Assembly (NCBI RefSeq): GCF_025698545.1
Contig: NC_068566.1
Location: 47,967,192 to 48,031,191 of the forward strand
DNA from: Gossypium raimondii
Taxonomy: Eukaryota > Streptophyta > Magnoliopsida > Malvales > Malvaceae
Direction: 5' to 3'
DNA length: 64,000 nt
The position numbers and the translations under genes are program-made. The notes below the pieces were generated by a model, which had not been told where the DNA came from, did not search any database, and was given only the letters and a program-made list of their open reading frames with translations. How positions within the stretch are numbered: the stretch's first letter is position 1; each line of letters begins with the position of its first letter. This document shows positions 22,098 through 33,269 of this stretch, one piece after another.

Positions 22098-24747
22098 ATG
22101 AACATGGACTTGTCTCCCAAGTTTCCGGCAAGGTTCACAGAGACCGAAGCCGGCGTGTACTACCACTGGGCAGCTGCCGATTCTCAAGTCCTTGGTGAGG
22201 CCAAAGTTGCAGCTGGTAAGCTTGTGTTGAAGCCTCAGGGCTTTGTTCTTCCTCACTATGCCGATTGCTCCAAAGTTGGTTATGTTCTTGAAGGTGAGTC
22301 TTGAGTGGGTAAATCCTATAATGGTCCTTGTAATATGTTTTTTTTGGATTTAGTCCCTCTATTATTATTTACTCATTTCTTGCCCCTTAATGTGTATGTT
22401 CAGTTTTGATTTTTTTTTCTTTTAATTCTTTCAAATAATTTGACATAGCTTTTTTTTTTAAATGCAGTGACATGGCATATATATTTTGCATTTTATTTCA
22501 TAATTTAAAGGAAGACAAAAGAAAAAGAAATGATATTTGTCCAGCTGCAAAAAAAAATGAAAGTATGAATGTCACATTACAATATGTTCAGATAAAAGCT
22601 AAATCAATTTATTTGGTTGAATGAGTGAGAAAAGTTTGCCTGAGGACTGAAATTGAAAATACAAATTTTAAAAAGTATAAAACTAAAAAGATAAAATTAC
22701 AGTAGAACTAAATCTATCAAAATGTGTAGTAAAAGGATCTTTTATACAATTTTACTTTTTTAGCCATGCAGGTAGGTTTTCTTTTATATAATTAAAATGA
22801 CTATGTGAACTGTTGCGGCCAATAAATCAAGTATTATCCACAATTACAAAAGCATAAAGTTTGGTTTAAATATCAAGTCCAAACTAAAGCTCTTCATCCC
22901 TGTTAAGTCCTATGCGGTATAATGCATCGACTAATCTACTTACCGATTTAGGTACATAAGGATTTCTTTTGAAGTCTTGTTAGAATCAAATCGGCTAGTA
23001 TGTTAATCCAAATAAAGAGATTGATGATCTAATAAATTCGACCATCAATCCGGTTCTTACAACATTGTCATTACTTTTGATTTATCTTTAGGTAAATGTG
23101 GAGTTGCATTAACAGTACCAGGCATTAACACAAAGGAAAACATGGGTTACATAGGTGTTAAAAAAGGGGATGTTTTACCAATTCCCTGTGGATCAGTTTC
23201 ATCATGGTACAACTATGGAGATTCAGATGTGGTTATAATATTCATGGCTGATGCAACCAAGGCCTATGTCGCCGGAGAAATCACCTATTTCTTATTAACC
23301 GGACAACAAGGTCACTTACGGGCTTTCTCCCCCGAATTCATTGCCAAAACTTACCAAATCAATGCCGACAAGGCTAAAAACCTTGTTGGCAGCCAAAAGA
23401 GCGTGTTGCTTATCAAGCTTAGTGAAGAAGAAGCACGAAAAATCCCAAACCCGAACGAGGAGGTATCAAATATTTTGGTCCACAACATGGATGCTTCACA
23501 ACCCGACGTTGAAGTCGATAATGGTGGCAAATTGACTACCATAAAGGGTACGGAGTTTCCTTTGCTTGAACAAGTGGGGATTGATGTTAGTCGCTTGGTG
23601 CTTGAAAGCTGCGCCACCAGGGCACCGTCTTACGCAACGGAGCCACAAGTTTGCTACATCGCGAAAGGAAGTGGTGAAGTGCAAATTGTGGGTATCAATG
23701 GCAAGCTTGTGTTGAACACTAAAGTGGAAACTGGTCAATTATTTGTGGTGCCGAAGTTGTTCGCGGTTGTTGTATCTGCTGATGAACAAGGCATAGAATT
23801 GGTCTCAATTGTAACATCTACAAGGTAAGCAAATTATTTTATTTCTTTTATAATTAGTTTTATATGTATGTTTTAGGGATGACAAAACCCGGCTTCGGGG
23901 TGGGGTGGTGGTTTTTTTGGATGGCGAGTATGAAACAGCTCTAATAATTGCTTGCCTTGATCAGGGATGAAGTCATAATTTTTTTTGGTGAGGTAAAAAT
24001 TTAGTTATATATTTTTATGAGGGTTAAAATATAGTTTTACTATTTTATAGTTTTTTTAAAGTACCAAAACAAGTTTTCATCATTTTAAGGGATCAAATTA
24101 TAATTTTATTATGCATTAACTTATAGTTTTATAAATTTTAGAGTCTAAATTGCAAATTTCTCATTTTGAGAGGGTCCAAAACTCCACCTACCCTTTCCGA
24201 CATCACCCTTGACCCTGGCCCACTTTATCCTGATACATGAAATTATTATTTCACCTTAAACCCTTATTATTACCCTTATTAAGTTCTGATCATATTTATT
24301 TTATTTGATATAATGCTTAGAACTACCTATAACCCTTTCCTAACCCATAAATAAAAGGACAATATACTTCAACACACTTGAATCCACGTCTTCTTATATT
24401 GATAATAACACTATATCAATTGAGTTAAGATTCAATCGGCCTCTAAACCCTTAAATTCTTCTATCTTATATGTATATATAAATAGATGTATCCAAGGTAA
24501 TAATGATGTACATTCAAAGGTAAGACAGGGTGGATATGGCAAGTTCAGTTGTGGAGCACTTCATATGTTTATTTTTTACTTGATTTGCAGAGCCGCAGTG
24601 GGAGAAATAGGCAGTAAAAATTCGGTTTTGAAAACAATTCCATCAATATTGCAAATGAGCTTTAATGTGAGTCAAGAATCAACTCAACATTTCCTGCAGA
24701 TGTTGGAAACCGGCACCATTGTTGTCCCTGCAATGAATTTGTACTGA
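22098..24747 (+). CDS. 11S globulin-like bicupin (RmlC-like cupin superfamily), 3 exons
   Basis: Exons 22098-22293, 23092-23824, 24591-24747; 361 residues. It resembles the vegetative, non-storage 11S-like proteins of the Arabidopsis At1g07750/At2g28680 group. The two cupin halves are about 20-150 (KLVLKPQGFVLPHYADCSKV, VGYVLEG, KKGDVLPIPCGSVSSWYN) and about 200-350 (PQVCYIAKGSGEVQIVG, TGQLFVVPKLFAVV). There is no signal peptide and no Asn-Gly processing site with acidic/basic chains as in true legumins, so a cytosolic role is more likely than seed storage. The first cupin motif has one His and lacks the HxH...E metal set. Biochemical function is unknown. The ATG follows a short 5' region; a second in-frame Met at position 3 is also possible. 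Confidence 0.9.
23955..24215. mobile_element. family D repeat in cupin intron 2
   Basis: 'gggatgaagtcataatttttttt' at the left, 'attataattttattatgcattaacttatagttttataaattt' inside, and 'gagagggtccaaaactccacctaccctttccgacatcaccctt' at the right. It aligns with copies at 51768-52035 and 55648-55905. It lies in the intron 23825-24590. Confidence 0.55.
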
Positions 24748-24775
24748 TCTTAAATGCCGGTCATGGAGTGTGATC

Positions 24776-24781
24776 AATAAA
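24776..24781 (+). terminator. polyadenylation signal of the cupin gene
   Basis: AATAAA about 30 bases past the stop codon, within a normal plant 3' UTR distance. Confidence 0.5.
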
Positions 24782-24984
24782 TTTATGTTTCTCCCATCTG
24801 TGGGTTTTAATAAAAATGTATTATCCATCCATTAAAATGAGTTGATTTATATTCGAGATCAAAGTTTAATTCATAGTATCACTTATATAATAGTGTAACC
24901 TATATCTGTGAATGTGTAATTTATGTAGTCTAAGTATATTGGAATAAAGTGGTTTGTCAAATTTGAATAATATATTCATTTTAA

Positions 24985-25502
24985 AGTGCTATTTGGACCT
25001 GTTCATGTTTCAGGTTATTTGTCCAGGTTCGAAGACTTACCCGAAATTTGGGAGGATTTTGGCAAAAAAATTAGACCCAAAAAATGGGTTTGGACAAAAA
25101 AAATTAGACCCATTTAAAATATGGATTGGGCTTAGGCTTGAACATTCAAGGTCTGAGTCCAACCTGACCCGTTTTTAAGTTTATAATACTTTATATTATG
25201 TTATTTTTATATATTATATAATTTAGAACACTTTTAAAAAAAATAAACTTATACTAAATATATAACACTACTCTAATGTAAACATTAAAATAATGTTAAG
25301 AAAACTATATAAAAATTTTCAATAAATAAAAAAATAAAATTATTAAATATTAACTTAAAATAATATAAGTGGGTTTATAAAAAAAATTTAGACTCGTATT
25401 TTAAACTGAACCGAACTTGAGTAAGTATATATAAAATATATTAATATCATACTTAGACTTGACCCAAACCTAACCCGACACGGTTGACAAATACCTCTAG
25501 TG
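24985..25502. mobile_element. family E hAT-like element
   Basis: 'gacctgttcatgtttcagg' at the left and 'aacctaacccgacacggttgacaaatacctct' at the right. The interior 'aaatttgggaggattttggcaaaaa', 'cttaggcttgaacattcaaggtc' and 'tttatattatgttatttttatatattatataatttagaacac' matches 54035-54582 closely. Boundaries approximate. Confidence 0.6.
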
Positions 25503-25607
25503 CTACTATTAAAAGTGTGAAGGATATGTTTCATTTAGAACAGGTTCAATTAGAATGGTTTATGAGATGGGTGATGTCAAATTTGAATATAAAAAGTAAT
25601 AAAATAT

Positions 25608-26590
25608 TGAGTAATTTACATTGCTAGTTACTTATCTATTAGGAAGATTTTTTTTTTTGGGTCTCTTAATTATAAAAAGTTATAAAATGGTTATTCAATT
25701 ATTTGATTTTTTTTTTGGGGTTCAAGGGCCGTTAAATAACTAATGGAAAATTGATGTGGTAACTTTTAAAATTAGTATAATAACAACTTTAATCCTTAAC
25801 ATTTATACTTGTGCCAATTTAATCTTTGATTCTAAAAAATTGAACTCTCAATGTTTACACATTGTGTAATTTTATCCTTTTGCACTTTTGCTTTTTTTGT
25901 AACCCTTTTCGACATTGTCCCTGCATTGATTCAATGAAAAAAATGAACATCGACAAGAAATAGAATGACCCAAATGTTGAAAAAAAAAATAGCTGATTCA
26001 ATTGCTTGAGAATAAAAAAAATACATGCTTCATTAATTCAACCCAATTGTAAGCCTAATTGCTTAAAAGATATTGAGTGTTAATTTGCTTCATCAATGGT
26101 GGTCGACTCAAACTAACAAAAATTGAATTAATTATCTTCGAGAGATATCAAATTTTAGTTTTTGAAGTATAAGGAAACCAATATATTTGAAGTTTATTTA
26201 GTTTAATAATAAACGAAAATTTTAAAAAATATATTTATGATTGTCTAGTTTAATAATAAACGGATTTTTAAAATGTATTTATGTATTTTTTAATTTAAAC
26301 ATTGTGTATGTAAAAGGAAAAGATAAAATTAGCTAGGTGATGTATAAATATTGTGGGTTATTTTTTTAAAAAATAAGACTAAATTGACACAATGTGTAAA
26401 CATTGAGAGCTAAATTTATAACTATTTCAATTTTAAAAGTTGTCATGTCATCTTTACATTAACCATTTAACAATGGGTGATTAAAAAGAAATAAAATTGA
26501 ATAATTGAGTGACTATTTTGTAACTTTTCATAGATGAATGGTCAAAAAGAAACTTATTCATAGTTGGATGACCACCAATGTAGTTTACCC
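25608..26590. mobile_element. family B palindromic element, longest copy
   Basis: The left arm runs from 'gagtaatttacattgctagtt' through 'aactctcaatgtttacacattgtgtaatttt'. The right arm is its reverse, from 'gacacaatgtgtaaacattgagagc' to 'accaccaatgtagtttaccc'. It is larger than its relatives because of unrelated sequence between the arms (about 25900-26330). Confidence 0.65.
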
Positions 26591-26644
26591 AAATAATAAA
26601 GCATTTTATTATTTATTTTAAAGTGCTACGGCTAAAAGTGTGAA

Positions 26645-27026
26645 AGATAGTTAAAAATATTATGGAGATCTTTGTACCAAAAATTGGACTGCACTTTGTC
26701 TTTTTTACTAAAAAAAGTAGATAAATTAGTCATATACGTTAAATCAAAGAGTAAATTGATCCTTTTATTAAAAATTTCATCTATTTTTACTATTAAAAAA
26801 GTCCTTGTACGTTTGCATGAGATACACAAGGCACGTCACGTTTAACTTTAGGATATTTCATCAATCACGCTAGCTTTTAACAATAGAAATGAATGAAATT
26901 TTTAATAGAAATGACCAATTTGCTTTTTGATCTAACTTAAAATGACCAATTTACCTATTTTTTTAGTTAAGGGGCAAAATACAATCAAACTCCTTGTACA
27001 AAGGCCTCCATGGTACTTTTACCAAG
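26645..27026. mobile_element. family A MITE
   Basis: Left 'gttaaaaatattatggagatctttgtacc'; right 'actccttgtacaaaggcctccatggtacttttacc'. Arms pair through 'aaaatttcatctatttttactattaaaa'. Similar length to the 9374-9752 copy. Confidence 0.7.
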
Positions 27027-27047
27027 ATACATACATACACATGCATG

Positions 27048-27295
27048 GATTTCGGGATCAAATTACACGATGTGTAAATGTTGAAGGTTCAATTTTTTAG
27101 AATCAAGACTAAATTGGCATACTGTATACATGTTGATGGTTAAAGTTGTTACTATGTCAATTTTAATAGCTACCTCATCACATTTCTGTCGATCATTTAA
27201 TGATTGTTGACCAAAAAAATTCGAATAATTAAATAACTATTTTGTAACTTTTTATAATTACTTAAAAAAACTTGTATACAAATGTAGTTTACCAG
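27048..27295. mobile_element. family B half-copy (right arm only)
   Basis: 'ttacacgatgtgtaaatgttgaaggttc' through 'acaaatgtagtttacc' matches the right arm of 25608-26590; the matching left arm is absent. Confidence 0.55.
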
Positions 27296-27399
27296 AGGTT
27301 TTTTTCTATGATATTGTGTCATAAGGTCATGAGGGTTAATTAAATCTGCTATTTAGTATATCTAAAATTTTCTTAGCTTCAAAGCAATAGGCTTAATTG

Positions 27400-28043
27400 A
27401 GGATATGCTCAATTCTTTTACCTAATTATTATTTTTTTGTCATTTAACTATAAAAATTACAAAATGGTCATTCAACTATTTAATTTTTTTTTGATACAGC
27501 TAGTTAATGGTGGCAACTTTTAAAATTGACATAATAGCAATTTTAACACTCAACATTTATACATTGTGTCGATTTATTCTTAATTCTAAAAAATTTTAAC
27601 TCTCAACATTTACACATTATGTCACTCTTTTTTTTTTTTGCAATCTTACTTTTTTAATGACCCTTTCACCTAAAAAGCTAAAAAATAAATTTATCTGTTA
27701 AATTTTATTGAAAGTATACAAAAATAAAAACACCCAAAAATTCAAAATAATAAATTTCATCTTTTCATATTATTTTAAAATCAACCTCAATGTTACAAAG
27801 AAAACAAAATTGCAAAAACAGAGACCAAGTTACACAATGTGTAAATGTTGAGGGTTAATTTTTTTAGAATCAAGATTAAATTTACATAATTTATAAATGT
27901 TGAGGGTTAAAGTTGTTATTATGTTAATTTTAAAAGTTGCTGCTGTTAGACAAAATTGAATAGTTGGATGATCATGATGTAACTTTTCATAATTAGATAA
28001 CTGAAAAAAAAATTTACTATTAGTTGAGTGATTACTAGGGGAC
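27400..28043. mobile_element. family B palindromic element
   Basis: Left arm 'caaaatggtcattcaactatttaattt' and 'ctcaacatttacacattatgtcac'. Right arm 'acacaatgtgtaaatgttgagggttaat' and 'attagttgagtgattactag'. Long imperfect hairpin, no coding frame. Confidence 0.65.
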
Positions 28044-28321
28044 AACAAAGCACTGAGAAAGAAAGATGTTTCATTGGTAATAATAAAAAACTTCAAAGGA
28101 TATACAGCTTCTAAAACACTAATGAAATCGAAACAAGTAACAGCCTTTCCCTAATTTCTTCTCATGTTCCTCTCCTCATATGGACTGAAAATGACCATGG
28201 TGTCTGGCAGTGAATTCCATTAACCAGAGCACATTGCATTACAAAAAGATCAGGGCAACACTGATGACTAACTGGAAGATTGAAGTACCATGTACAAGAA
28301 GCAAGCATGGTCGATCGAACA

Positions 28322-30284
28322 TTACGATTTGGTCTTGCTCATAAGCGTAGGTGTGACGGAAACAACTCCTATAATGAAAAGAGTAGCGATTGACTTGAAG
28401 TCATAAAGGTCCCCTACCGATTGTAACTCGCCGAGAGCTATTCCAGCCTGCAGAGAAAACAGAGAAGCTCGAGTTATTAATCAAGAACGCCATGGTTTTT
28501 CACTGCGACTTTTACATGGAAGTCTATAGGTACATACCTTGACAGTAATGTAAGCAGCAGGGATAAGTCCGATAAAAGTTGCAAGGAAGAAAATACGGTA
28601 AGGGATGTCGACGATAGGCGAAGCAACGTTGATGAACGTATTTGGTAAAGTCGGTGTAAGCCTTAGGAAAAGCATATAATTCAATAAACACTCTCTTCTT
28701 TGAGCTACCTACAAGCATGAAGTTCAAAAACTTATTCCACTCTCTTAGCTCAAAGTAAGCAAAAATGGCTTAAATCGAAAATGGCAAACTACACTACTAG
28801 TCACTTCTAACTATGACAAGTCACAAAATGATTATCCAATTATTCAATTTTTCTAACGGTGGCAACATTTAAAAGTGGTATAATGGCAACTTTAACCATC
28901 AATATTTATCAATTATGTCGATTTAGTATTGATTTTTAAAAAATGAACCCTCAACATTTACACATTTTATAATTTGGTCCTTTTTTTGGCAGTTTTGCTT
29001 TTCTTTGTGACATTGAAGGTTAATTTTAAAAGTATGAGAAAAGATGAAAATTATTATCTTGAATTTTTGGTATTTTCAATTTTGTATATTTTAGCTATTT
29101 TTTTACTTTTTAGATGAAAAAGAATTGCAAAGAAAAGCAAAACTACAAAAAAAAAAAACAAATTACACAATGCGTGTAAATGTTGAGGGTTAGATTTTTT
29201 AGAATCAATACTAAATTGACACAATGTTTAAATGTTAGAGGGTTAAAATTTGCTACTCTGCCAATTTTAAAAGCCATCATCACTGTTAGCAAGTTGGTAA
29301 TTAAAAAAGACAAAATTAAATAGTTTGAGTGACTAAATAGTTGGGTGACTACTAGTATAATTTGCCCAATCAAAACTCACCTGTGCTTGGAAGAAGCTTA
29401 GCTTATCAGGCCAAAGAGAAAACACGAGGGGACGACCGACAACTTTCGATAGGAAATAACATGAAGAAGCACCGGCAGTGGCGGTGAACACAACGAGAGC
29501 TACACCTTTGAAGACACCAAACAAGGCTCCGGCAAGCAATGACATGAAAACAGTTCCAGGGATCATGAAAGTTTGCATGAAAATATAAACTACACAATAT
29601 CCCACCAACACTTGTATGGTGTAGTCACTTGTGTAAGTTTCAAGGTGATCCCTGTATCATACATTGTACAAACAACAATAAAAGCTTAGCTTTGCAACTT
29701 TTAAAATTAGCATAATATCAACTTTTAACTCTTAATATTTATAAATCGTTTCAATTTAATTTTAATTTTACACATTATGATTTTTTTAACTTTTCTTTTC
29801 TTTTATAATCCTTTCAATTAAAAAGTTAAAAATTACCAATTAAATTTTATTGAAAATATAAAAAATAAAAATACCTAAAAATTTAAGATAATAATTTTTT
29901 TTTCATTCTTTTATTATTAACTCTCAATGTCAAACTTAATATAATTTACCCTTCCTCAAAACAAAACATTTCCCACAGTTTCTTCCCCAAAATCACAAGT
30001 TTTCATTGTACATTAACAATCACTAACAAAAGACAGTAGAGCAATAGATTTAAATCACCCCAAAATTAAGAAAAAAAGAAAAGGATAAAGGGAAACCTGA
30101 GTAATTGAAGATCTTCGAGGCTTCTGGGGAATTTGAGGAAGCTATAATCAGATGCAGGCATGGTGAGATAAACGCCGGCAAGGCCTACAAGGAAACCAAT
30201 CACCACCGTTGAAGCTACAGATAGTTCCCATAAGCTTAAAGGGAAACTGGGTTTGGGTTCTTTTACCTCTTCTCTACCTTCCAT
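28322..30284 (-). CDS. VTT/DedA-family membrane protein (TMEM41/TVP38 type, 'SNARE-associated Golgi protein'), 4 exons
   Basis: Exons 30097-30284, 29381-29651, 28538-28708, 28322-28447; 251 residues. The family members studied in animals (TMEM41B, VMP1) act as ER phospholipid scramblases in lipid mobilisation and autophagosome formation; that role is only inferred here. A hydrophobic segment lies at about 20-42. The VTT core follows: MIPGTVFMSLLAGALFG, GASSCYFLSKVVGRP, LFLRLTPTLPNTFINVASPI and FIGLIPAAYITVKAGIALGE. The reentrant-loop features G-x-LFG and LR-x-TPTLPN are intact. The N-terminus begins MEGREEVKEPKPSFPLSLWE and has no signal peptide. It is closest by eye to plant TMEM41 homologues such as At1g71940. 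Intron 2 contains a family B transposon and intron 1 a partial one. Confidence 0.93.
28783..29367. mobile_element. family B MITE in VTT-gene intron 2
   Basis: Left end 'ggcaaactacactactagtcactt', right end '...gggtgactactagtataatttgcc'; long inverted arms. Flanks 'aatcgaaaa' and 'aatcaaaac' match at 7 of 9 positions, a possible 9-bp TSD. It fills most of the intron 28709-29380 and ends about 13 bases from the exon 2 donor. Confidence 0.7.
29690..29955. mobile_element. family B partial copy in VTT-gene intron 1
   Basis: 'gcaacttttaaaattagcataatatcaacttttaactcttaatatttataaatcg' matches the family B left arm, and 'aactctcaatgtcaaacttaatataatttaccc' resembles the far end. Internally deleted. Confidence 0.45.
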
Positions 30285-30363
30285 TTCTCTCTTTTGGTTT
30301 CAAATTCCCTTGTGAGGAGAGATGAAATACTGATATTATTTATTGTTTGATTATTATTTGTAA

Positions 30364-30898
30364 GGGTAAACTACACTCAAGGCCATTAAATTGTTAGTAA
30401 ATTTATGTTTTGATCACTCAGTTTTGAAAGTTACAAAATGGTCATTAAATTATTTGAAAGTTTTTATTCAAGTCATTGGGCATTTAAAATCATTGTTGTA
30501 TGAACTTCTCTTTTCACACCGCTAGCATCAATCGAAAACTCTTCTTCTCATTCTCTTTTATAGTTTAGTCTTCTTTTTATGTGAAATAATTTTGATTGTC
30601 ATGAATCTGCAAATCAAAATTCAATAATTTTTTTCTTCGATTTTCAACACTAATTGTCAGATCAACTTGGATTGAGATATGTTCTTCTACTCATCAACAA
30701 GTACTTATTTATCATACCGGTTGTCAAATCGTTGCTTGAAACTCATTGGTTAGACTTTTAAAAAATAATTTAATAGTCTAGTAACTTAAATAAAAACTTT
30801 CAAATAATTCAATGACCCCTTTTTTGTATTTCTTTTATGTTAAATGACCAAAACATAAATTTAGTAATAGCTTAGTGCCCTTTAAGTGTAGTTTACCC
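30364..30898. mobile_element. family C Mutator-like MITE with 9-bp TSD
   Basis: Both ends read GGGTAAACTACACT inward. The TIRs continue through 'aaatttatgttttg(a/g)tcact/att'. Flanks TATTTGTAA (30355-30363) and TCTTTGTAA (30899-30907) match 8/9. The non-coding interior includes 'cattgttgtatgaacttct' and 'catcaacaagtacttatttatc'. It sits 80 bases upstream of the VTT start codon, in the promoter region. Confidence 0.82.
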
Positions 30899-31689
30899 TC
30901 TTTGTAAATGTAAGAAAGAGAAATGGTAATAACATGCGGAGATGGAGACACGTAGGCCACGATAAGCATGTGAAATGGTGGAGAAAGGCATAAACACAGA
31001 CAAAAGTGACAAAGAGAGATAGACAATGATTGGGTTTTGTTGGTCAACAACCATGTGTTTTTCAGTTTTAACCCCGATGTTGCTTTGCCTCTTTCACGGC
31101 CACGCCTCCTGCCCACTGCCCACTGCCCACGCACTATTTTTTTTATAGGGTTTGAGTCTTTAAACGTGGAGATTTTATTTGTTATTATTGATACAATGCT
31201 TAAATTATCTATATTTCTTGAATTTCAAGAATAGAGAAATTAAGTGTATTGATGTAATATAAGTGAAAGAATGAGAGGAGAGAAATAAACACATTATAGA
31301 ATGTCGAGAGCATTATTAAGAATTATATAACTTTCGGAAAAATGTCCTCTTCTTGATGTTTATGGGATAAGTCGTCGTTTTGTTGACAAATGTACTAATA
31401 TATGTTCTTTAAGTCATGCGTCACCTCGTTGAGCTTTTAGAGTTTATATATAAAATCAATTATAAATTAATGTAATCTTTCAATTTATGCTAAAGTAAAA
31501 AAAAAACTTCAAGAATCAAAACTGTCTCTAAACGCCACAATGTCGAATTGATTTTTGATTTCTCAATTTTTTTTAAGTTTATAAGTACAAATGCAATACA
31601 ACCATTGAACAATCATAAATACATGTTCGAACAACTTTAAAGTAGAAACAAGCCAATACAAACGGACTAAGAATCGGAATAATTTGAAC

Positions 31690-31990
31690 TAAAACCCATA
31701 AATGACAACAACCATGGTTTTTGGAGTCAGACCAATGGTCGAACTAGTCAAGCCATCGATTCCCAGTCCAATTGGTCCAATTGTTGGTCCAGTTTTAATT
31801 AAATAAACTATTAAAAATTCATAAAAACTAAAATTATTAAAAGTTATAAAACTTGATTCAACAACTAGCTTGTTCAAAGCAGTTCAATATCTAATTGGTT
31901 CAACCCCTTTGTCCGAATTGGTAAGTCTAATATACCAATTGGTTTTCGATCCAACCAGTCCATCTGAGACAAATATGGCAACAACACATA
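31690..31990. repeat. degenerate 'ccaattggtccaattg' repeat, copy 1
   Basis: Shares 'ggttcaa(c)cccttgtttgaa', 'aattaaataaactattaaaaa' and 'caattgttggtcca' style blocks with about 39130-39400. Probably an old inverted-repeat transposon; ends not defined. Confidence 0.4.
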
Positions 31991-33269
31991 CTGGAACTAA
32001 AGACCCACACATGACAATTACACATGACGAAATTTGAACTTTGAATATTCAAAAACCCAAAATCTTAACCTTTACCAATAATGTCAAAACGTTGTTAGTT
32101 AACTCTCGATTTTTATTTTTATTTTTTTAAGTGATGGTTTTGATAGGTTATGTATATAACTCTTCCGACCTCCACCAATCAAATAGCTTATTTCCGACGG
32201 AAAATTTTCACAAAGGTACAAGGCAACAGTTCAACTACTATTATGACTTTTAGTGACAAAAACAAATGCTAATATCCGAAACTGAATTATTAATACTAAT
32301 CACAATTAAACATTTTTCATTGATTATTCATTCTGATGCAACAGTAGAAGACCCAATATAATAAAAATACTTTGTTTTTAAAGTTGTTTTATTTAAAATT
32401 TTATCATAAAACATTAAAACACACAAAAAAATTATAATAATATTTATTATTTTAAAAATGATTTTTAGTAATTTCTTAATTGAATTAATTCAAAAGCACT
32501 TCAATTGTTGATTAATTTTTTATAAATATAATATTAATATTACGTGTTTCTTCCATCTACCTCGTGAATATAATAAAATCTAGAATTATATAACTTGTAT
32601 GAATTATTAAAAGTTAAAAACTTTGGAGATGATACTGTTGGAAAACAATGCAAACAAAAAAGTTAAAACTTCATAAATCGTAAATGAAAAATGCAACGTC
32701 ATGATATAATTCCACTTATCATCTTTAATTTTGGCATGGGTTAGTCACCCTCAATATTCGATGGAAATACAATATCTTTTAGAAAACACAAAATATAATT
32801 AACACGTTTAGGTGGAGTGACAAGATAAATTACATTTTTAGAAGAAAATTCAAGTTTAAATCTTGAAAATAATATGTAGGAGACATTCGTAAGCTCAAAA
32901 ATAACAATATATGAAAATACTTGTATGTTGGATAAACTTTGGTCTTGATTACCAAAAACAAAATAAAAAAAATTCTAAGATTTACAAAGAGGTAGCTCAA
33001 TTATAAGCTTCCTAAATGAATAAAATAGATGAATAAAGTATATGAAAGAACTCTAACAAAATAAAATGGAAAAATAGTGAATGAATTTGGATTTCTTCTA
33101 CTTCTTTCTTTTTTATCCCTTAAACCTAAAGGGGGTCTACCATGAGATAGGTGAAGAGGTTGAAGAAGCAAGGCTGCAAAAGCAAAAAATAAATAAATTA
33201 AATGATTAAACAACAAGCTGAAAAAATGAAAAAAGAAATCATGAATGAAAGAATCCAAGAAAAAAACAC

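Larger units (their letters stand above)
24748..28321. other. repeat-filled spacer between the convergent cupin and VTT genes
   Basis: Almost entirely small transposons: family E at 24985-25502, family B at 25608-26590, family A at 26645-27026, a family B half-copy at 27048-27295, and family B at 27400-28043. The last 280 bases are the 3' flank of the VTT gene. No coding sequence recognised. Confidence 0.65.
30285..33269. other. intergenic spacer between VTT and MYB genes
   Basis: Holds the complete family C element 30364-30898, a short GC-richer stretch (31040-31140) with 'gcccactgcccactgcccacg' triplication, and one copy of the 'caattggtccaattgttggtccagttttaatt' repeat at 31690-31990. The remainder is AT-rich. 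No gene is seen. Confidence 0.55.

Noticed and set aside
23351-23738. Open frames antisense to cupin exon 2
   Set aside because: Shadows of a conserved coding exon on the plus strand.
31040-31140. 'gcccactgcccactgcccacg' as a regulatory repeat
   Set aside because: Only three short units; too little to call anything but a local triplication.
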